A stretch of DNA of 64,000 bases from Musa acuminata AAA Group (Eukaryota; Streptophyta; Magnoliopsida; Zingiberales; Musaceae), in assembly GCF_036884655.1 (NCBI RefSeq), contig NC_088342.1:18763501-18827500 (forward strand), given 5' to 3'. Below, one piece after another: positions 58,401 to 64,000 of this stretch. A program made the translations under genes and the position numbers. The notes beneath the pieces were generated by a model that was not told the DNA's origin, ran no database searches, and saw nothing but the letters and a program-made list of their open reading frames with translations. Positions within the stretch are counted from its first letter, which is position 1; every line of letters begins with the position of its first letter.

Positions 58401-60069
58401 ATTTTTACCATAATGAAAATAGTACTTACTAGGGATTTAAATGTTTTTCCTTACAGAGACATTCAATCAAAACTTGAGTTCCAAAAGGCTCTTCTTTGAT
58501 GCTCTCGATTATAACCACCAAAGTCAGAAAGCTTAAAATCCAGAGAACCCCTCAGGAGCACCAATATAAACAGAAAGAAAATAACAAATTTTTGGGACGT
58601 ATTATATTAGCTACAGTAAAAAAAAAAAGAAAAGTTAACGATATGCTGCATCAGGAATGATTTGCCAATGCCATATACGCCACCATAAAACTGAAATAAA
58701 TTACAACAGATTGTGCATAAAAGGACAAAATCTATTACTGCATGATGGAAGCATAATGTGATCAAAGTTACATCAAGATAAATATGCAAGTGACATGAAG
58801 TATAAACCATAAAGAATAATGAAACCTGTTGCTTGAATTGTGTGCGGAGGTATAAAAGCCAGAAAAATTTTAAAAATATAAGTGGATAAATCAATGATGA
58901 TTATAAAGAAGTAAGGAATGAATCATAAATGAAGTTGATACCCTCGGAACCGCCGCTTCCACTGTCTCAGGGTGAGGGCAAGCATAGCCTTGTCCCTCAG
59001 GTCTGGCTAACCCTTCTTAACGGCGGCCATCACCATACCACGACACAATAAGAGGAGAGACGTTCTGCCAGCTCTTGATCCCTTTCACAGAGAACCAGAA
59101 GACCCAGCGACATGCGGAAATTATTTCGCACGGAGCCTCTCCGTCCTGTGCATCATAATTACCAAATCGTATAAAAAATTAGCGGAGTGGCAGTAATCTT
59201 GCATCCCTAAACAACTGGAACCTCATGTGAACGATCCATTTCAAGAAAACCGTCTCTTTCTAGCACAAGATAAGCGACCATAATAGTCAGTGTATCAAGT
59301 GACAAAACCACTACATCTAGAAATGAGATCTCGCGCAAAAGCAGAAAGAACATTGCCGCTATATTTCTGCAAAGCCTTCGCTATAGCTACACACAAAATT
59401 TACAGAAACGGAAATAAATGAAACAGGAACCGAGTGCAGAAGAGAGACCCTCCTCACCACGCTTCGCCATCTTGGCAGCAGAGAGTAGATGGGCGAAGCC
59501 GAGTGTCTTGGACAGGGGGCGGTGTCTCCGTCTCGAATTTGTGACTTGTGACGCAGTCGGTGTGCAGCGTTTCCGGAGTTTGAAGGCACCACCCAAGATT
59601 ACCATAATACCCATGATCCTTCCACCAAAATCCATTTAGTACCAAATGGTCATAAACTCGGTGATGTTATTTTTTAAAGAATAAATGATGAAGATATGAT
59701 TCGTATTAATATATTTATTAATTAAATTAATTGATATTTATTTACTTTTTAACAAATGATAAATGTTAGATGTAAGAAATTTATCAATTTTGAAATTATT
59801 CCTCAAGCGACAAAAGATCTAAGAAATGTCATGATATAAATCTCAATGTTCAAAATAAAACACTACCCTAATATATATATTATATATTTATGCTATGATT
59901 TCTGGATCATCGGATCCATTTTTCTCATAAATCTGTCTGTCTTTTGTATTCATCAATAATAATGTGTTATGTCACAATATGTAAGAAAGGAGTTTGGATC
60001 ATTGAAAATCAACATCATAACAAAACTAAATCTTTTGGTGATACCAATTAACATTTTTGGTTTGAAGAA

Positions 60070-60107
<38 letters not shown>

Positions 60108-63100
60108 GATAAATAGTGATGAAGAGACTTGATCCCAAGATCTTGTTATCTGAGTAACACCTCAGTGGGAATAACAAGTTATAAGTTATTATTTTCTTTT
60201 ATATATATATACACATCTTTGTACATTGTTAGCAAGTGCTTCAAAAATAACATCTATTTCACAAATCAATGATAGACTTGTTTGCTTGACTGATATCATC
60301 CCATGGCAATAACTACGACATTCAAGAGTCACATAAACAACAATCTTCCAGGAAGAGCTGCTTGACAGCATAGCATTTGTTCATAAGCGTAGTTTTACAT
60401 TTACAAGTGGATTAGCTAACACCATTGAGTGCCATCTTTCTCGACTTGAGAACTGATCCGTTCAAGCGCCGATAACAAGCAGCTTGGAGAAGAAGAAGCG
60501 ACAACACAAAGATCCATTTGAAACCCATCTGGACATTAAAGGAGATTGTCATTCTATTCTTAAACCATGATAAGTATAGTGATGAGCAAGACATTGTTCC
60601 ACAAATTAAAAAGAAAAGGTGAATCTTACCAGCCTCCTCTCTTCCATTTCAGGTTCTGTTGCCAATGTCACAACATCCTTCCCCCTTCTCCTTCTGTCAT
60701 GTTTGCATATAAGATATATAATTGATGAAGTTTGACAAGTCAAACTGGGTGGTATTAGATACTCGAGGGAAATCCTTCCTTCTGTATAGATAGGAGAAGG
60801 ACGAGTAAAATAGGTGATATTCGATATGTAAATAATATCTCTATTTTGTCGAGAAAAATTCTTTATTCTGTTGAGAAAAATTCTTCCTATAAATAGGAGA
60901 GGGACAACTTAATATATTTAAGCTAAAGCTTCCTCAATAATTCTTCTTATATTTTATTCGTTTTATCAAGAGTGGCATTGACCGGATCATTTGTGACCGC
61001 AAGCACTCTTGAATCTGAATCTCCACATATATTATTAATCAACGCCTTTCAAGCAAATGAAAATTTAAGTGTAATGAAAAGCATACAAAAGATTATGGTT
61101 CAATCTATTAGAGAATGATGGATGGATGAATATGTTATCGCTAATCGGATAAATATTTTTGGGAGACAGAATTACTAATCCCAACATTATTACTGAGATG
61201 CCATAATGATAAATATTTTTTTTATATGATACTGAAATGGAATCTCCACTTAATATAATCATTGTCTCCCTGATTATATATTAAAGGTGCAATATTCACT
61301 GAAGATACGTGTTCTAGACGAATCATCATCAAGAAACTATAAAAAGAATCTTAGATGAAAGTAGAATAACGTGAAGATTCCAAAATAGTAGATGTTTGAT
61401 GACAGTAAACAAATCAATACAATGAATGGGAGAAGAATAAGTCGATCGAGTATAAAAGAAGAAAAGAACATTTAGATAAGATGACGGAACAATGGTTAGA
61501 TAGGATCTAATGTCATACATGGAATCATAATATAAAATTCTAATATGGACGATAAAACAAATAAAAGGATGAAAGGTGCTATATATTTCCTTTCTATATG
61601 TAATATAGGTAACGGCAGAGCCACCAGAAAATAGTATAATTTAAGATAAGACTGCACTCTCCAATTGAACATTGACAAGTCAAAAGTCATACATCAATGG
61701 AAGTCATTTTCAATCAAAATATCAATTTAAACAAGAATATTACAAATGACACCTGCGGTAGGATGACGGGAGCCGGCGAGTAGGGAAAAGATAATAGTTT
61801 TGAAAAGGTCAAGTTTGCAATACTGGAGAAGAAACAAAGACAAAAAAAAATGATAAGAAGAGATGCATATAGTTAAAAGCATTACCATTTTTATGAAGCT
61901 TAAGTCTGAATTATAAGTCATTGCTGCTCGTTCAATCTGATGTGACCGACGGAAAGGGTCACATAGTTTGCCAGGACGTGCGAATGCTTCACCTTCATCA
62001 TTTGGTCCGTCGACCACCTCAATGTCAGCAGTCACATCCTTTCTCTCTTCTTCGGCGTATACCACACCGACCAGATTTCGATATGAAAACAGAGAAAATG
62101 AATGACAAGAAGCACAAGATTGTTGGTAAACTTGTTGGCCACGTCGAATTCTGCTCGATCAACACATAACGATGTCATGTCATAATCCAAATTACAGAAT
62201 TGGAAACAAATTTGCATGAAAATTGAATTACGTAATGTGACTCGGACAAATTAATAAACTCACCTTAACAAAATAGAGAAATCAATCAATCAATCATTCA
62301 CTGAACAATATTTCTAGAGCAGCAGTTCATTGGAAAATATATCAATCTATTCAGCATGGCAAGTGAGCCAATATTTTTTTGTGAACATAATAAAAATGGT
62401 TTATTAGTCACGAAGCATGCTATAGGGATGCACATGCAATTTTTGCCTATAGGCTTTGACATCCGAGTACTTCATATCCTCCCTCCTAAATGGACATGCA
62501 ACTTCATATTGCATTGGACCACTATAAGCGTCAAAATCTGATTAAAGCATTTAGTGAATCATATACACATATTCTATCAAAATAAGAAGATCAATTGCGG
62601 TCTAAAAGTTTAATATCCTGCTGTGCCCGCTATTCCATTGTGCTCGTCAACGCAAGTTTAAGCGATGAAAGAAATGATCAAGTACTAAAAACACACTGGT
62701 CCTGCAACAAAATTCTGACAACTGATGAAGTCAAACTGCAAGAAAATGTGACACTTATTCTACAATTAGCAATTTCCAATCGAACAAAAGTGATCTTAAT
62801 CATTATGACTATCACGATGAGAACACGAATACTCGATGTCAGTACTCTATCAGGAAAATGATTATGATTGAGCCGACGAGAGTCCTCAGGATGTTCCAAA
62901 CAGGAAAATGCTATACATATCTGTAGCTGGAACAAGGATGGTGGGGATGCTTACACATGATTGAATATGATGCCTCTTTCTCAGAAGCTGCTGGCTGATG
63001 ATTCTCCCAGCAGCCATGTCAATCAACCAGTAGGAAAGCAGAAATTACCTATTTCTGCATGTAAAGAAGACAAGAAGAAGGTGACACAAGATGTATGAGA

Positions 63101-64000
63101 TTCAAAATCAAGATGACATCAGTTTCTCCACAACTGAGAACAATGTGCATAGCCAAGGAACAAAGCCTGAGATCTTTTACTCTACCCAAAAAACAATAAA
63201 AAAAGGATGCCAGATATTTTTATTATCGGTTCACAAGTATAACAGATGATGCATCTCACCATCCATTATCAAAAATGTGTCAAATCTGTAACTACACACA
63301 TCTTTCTTTTTTGTATGAATAGTTATTGCACATCGGTTATACAGTCATGTAAAAGGGTTCATTTCTTCCCTGAAAATAATAGTTATTATCCAAAAATAGC
63401 TGAAAAAATTGATCTGAATTTACCAGGAAAAAAAATGCATGCAGCTCAATAATTTGAACTAAAACAAACATTCCAAGATAGTATCCTTTTGTGTTTGTGT
63501 GGGTGTCTTTTGAGAATATCCTTCCGACTCTTTCTCAAAGATAATCTAAACTCCGGGCTTAGTGATTAAAGGGGCTAAACTTTTCATCAACGCCAAGTCT
63601 TTTGAAGCTAACTCTGGTCATAGGAACTGGGGGGTGCTTGTTCGACGATCAAAATCTACCGACTTAGAACATAACTCGCAAATATGATGACGGAAGAAAG
63701 AGGGAATGCTTGAGAGAGATGCTTTCGGGAATGCGATGGTGAGAACGGATGGAATTGGGGGAGCCAGGATCGACCGGCCACACAGTAGTACGATGTAAGT
63801 TTATGTGCTAGGAGCGGGTGACACGGACGTCGGTCTTATCCTCAACCTTATTCGTTCTTCCAACTGTCTCAAAATGTCCGCGCAAGTATGCCAAATGCAG
63901 GTCGCCATTTTGAGTTAACGTGACATATGGTTATTGACTAACCCATCGTACAATATGTAGCTCGTGTCAGAATATAGTATGTTGCTATTGAAATTGAGTA
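58401..64000. other. AT-rich region with unresolved exon-like segments
   Basis: No complete gene could be assembled. Minus-strand pieces with some coding character are a GC-rich block at 58940-59150, an ATG-led start at 59470 (MAKRGEEGLSSALG), 61860-62160 (a GPNDEGEAFARPGKL stretch) and 62420-62525. A (TA)n run lies at 60071-60104. At 60740-61045 a short LTR-like piece carries CCTATAAATAGGAG. The last kilobase shows nothing I can name. Confidence 0.35.
60412..60693 (-). CDS. Two terminal exons of an unidentified membrane-anchored protein
   Basis: In the minus-strand model, exon 60693-60630 (acceptor ATGACAG, donor GTAAGATT) joins in phase to exon 60528-60412 (acceptor AATGTCCAG). It encodes RRRGKDVVTLATEPEMEERR, then a single hydrophobic helix (FKWIFVLSLLLLQAA) and a basic tail ending NGVS. 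The upstream exon must end in phase 2 and was not found. The LTR-like DNA at 60740-61045 may separate it. No family recognised. Confidence 0.35.

Noticed and set aside
61727..62217. Two overlapping minus-strand frames with some protein-like stretches
   Set aside because: They compete for the same DNA in different frames, and no phase-compatible exon joins them to the exons at 60412-60693; not called as a gene.

Overview
The window is nuclear DNA of a flowering plant, most likely a monocot. The evidence is spliced genes with GT/AG introns, chloroplast transit peptides, a diphthamide-synthesis gene, and a dense load of LTR retrotransposons and DNA-transposon relics. The long LTRs, rich in GGTGGTACC/GGTGCCACC motifs, suggest a banana-like (Zingiberales) genome to me. 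That is an impression from memory, not something shown here. Nothing bacterial, phage or CRISPR is present.

Layout. Positions 1-6010 hold a minus-strand SIRE/Maximus-type Copia element that cuts into an older plus-strand LTR. At 7.7-8.4 kb lies the intact first exon of an AMT2-type ammonium transporter; the rest of that gene is missing and is replaced by a nest of retroelement pieces (8555-16734). That nest contains a gag-only element, a clean solo LTR with a 5-bp target duplication, and a second inserted fragment. Positions 17995-24136 carry a decayed Tnt1/Tork-type Copia in an LTR-internal-LTR-internal tandem arrangement. A second gag-only element (24137-29857) abuts it.

The gene-rich core runs from 32 to 50 kb. 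It holds DPH1 (plus strand), a nine-exon gene for an unidentified plastid-type membrane protein (minus strand, with a hAT relic and a MITE-like insertion in its 4.8-kb intron 5), a CP28/CP29-like chloroplast RNA-binding protein (minus strand, four exons) and a single-exon C2-domain protein (plus strand). The DPH1 and membrane-protein genes are convergent; the RNA-binding and C2 genes are divergent.

Positions 50.7-57 kb hold another Copia element with an open gag-protease-integrase frame, fused to the 3' end of a second LTR element. The Copia gag frame has no ATG at its start and begins at a splice-acceptor-like site. An ATG plus splice donor inside the LTR joins it exactly in phase, so gag is probably made from a spliced RNA that has lost the primer-binding site. 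The last 7 kb hold a local tandem repeat and AT-rich DNA with a few uncertain minus-strand exons.
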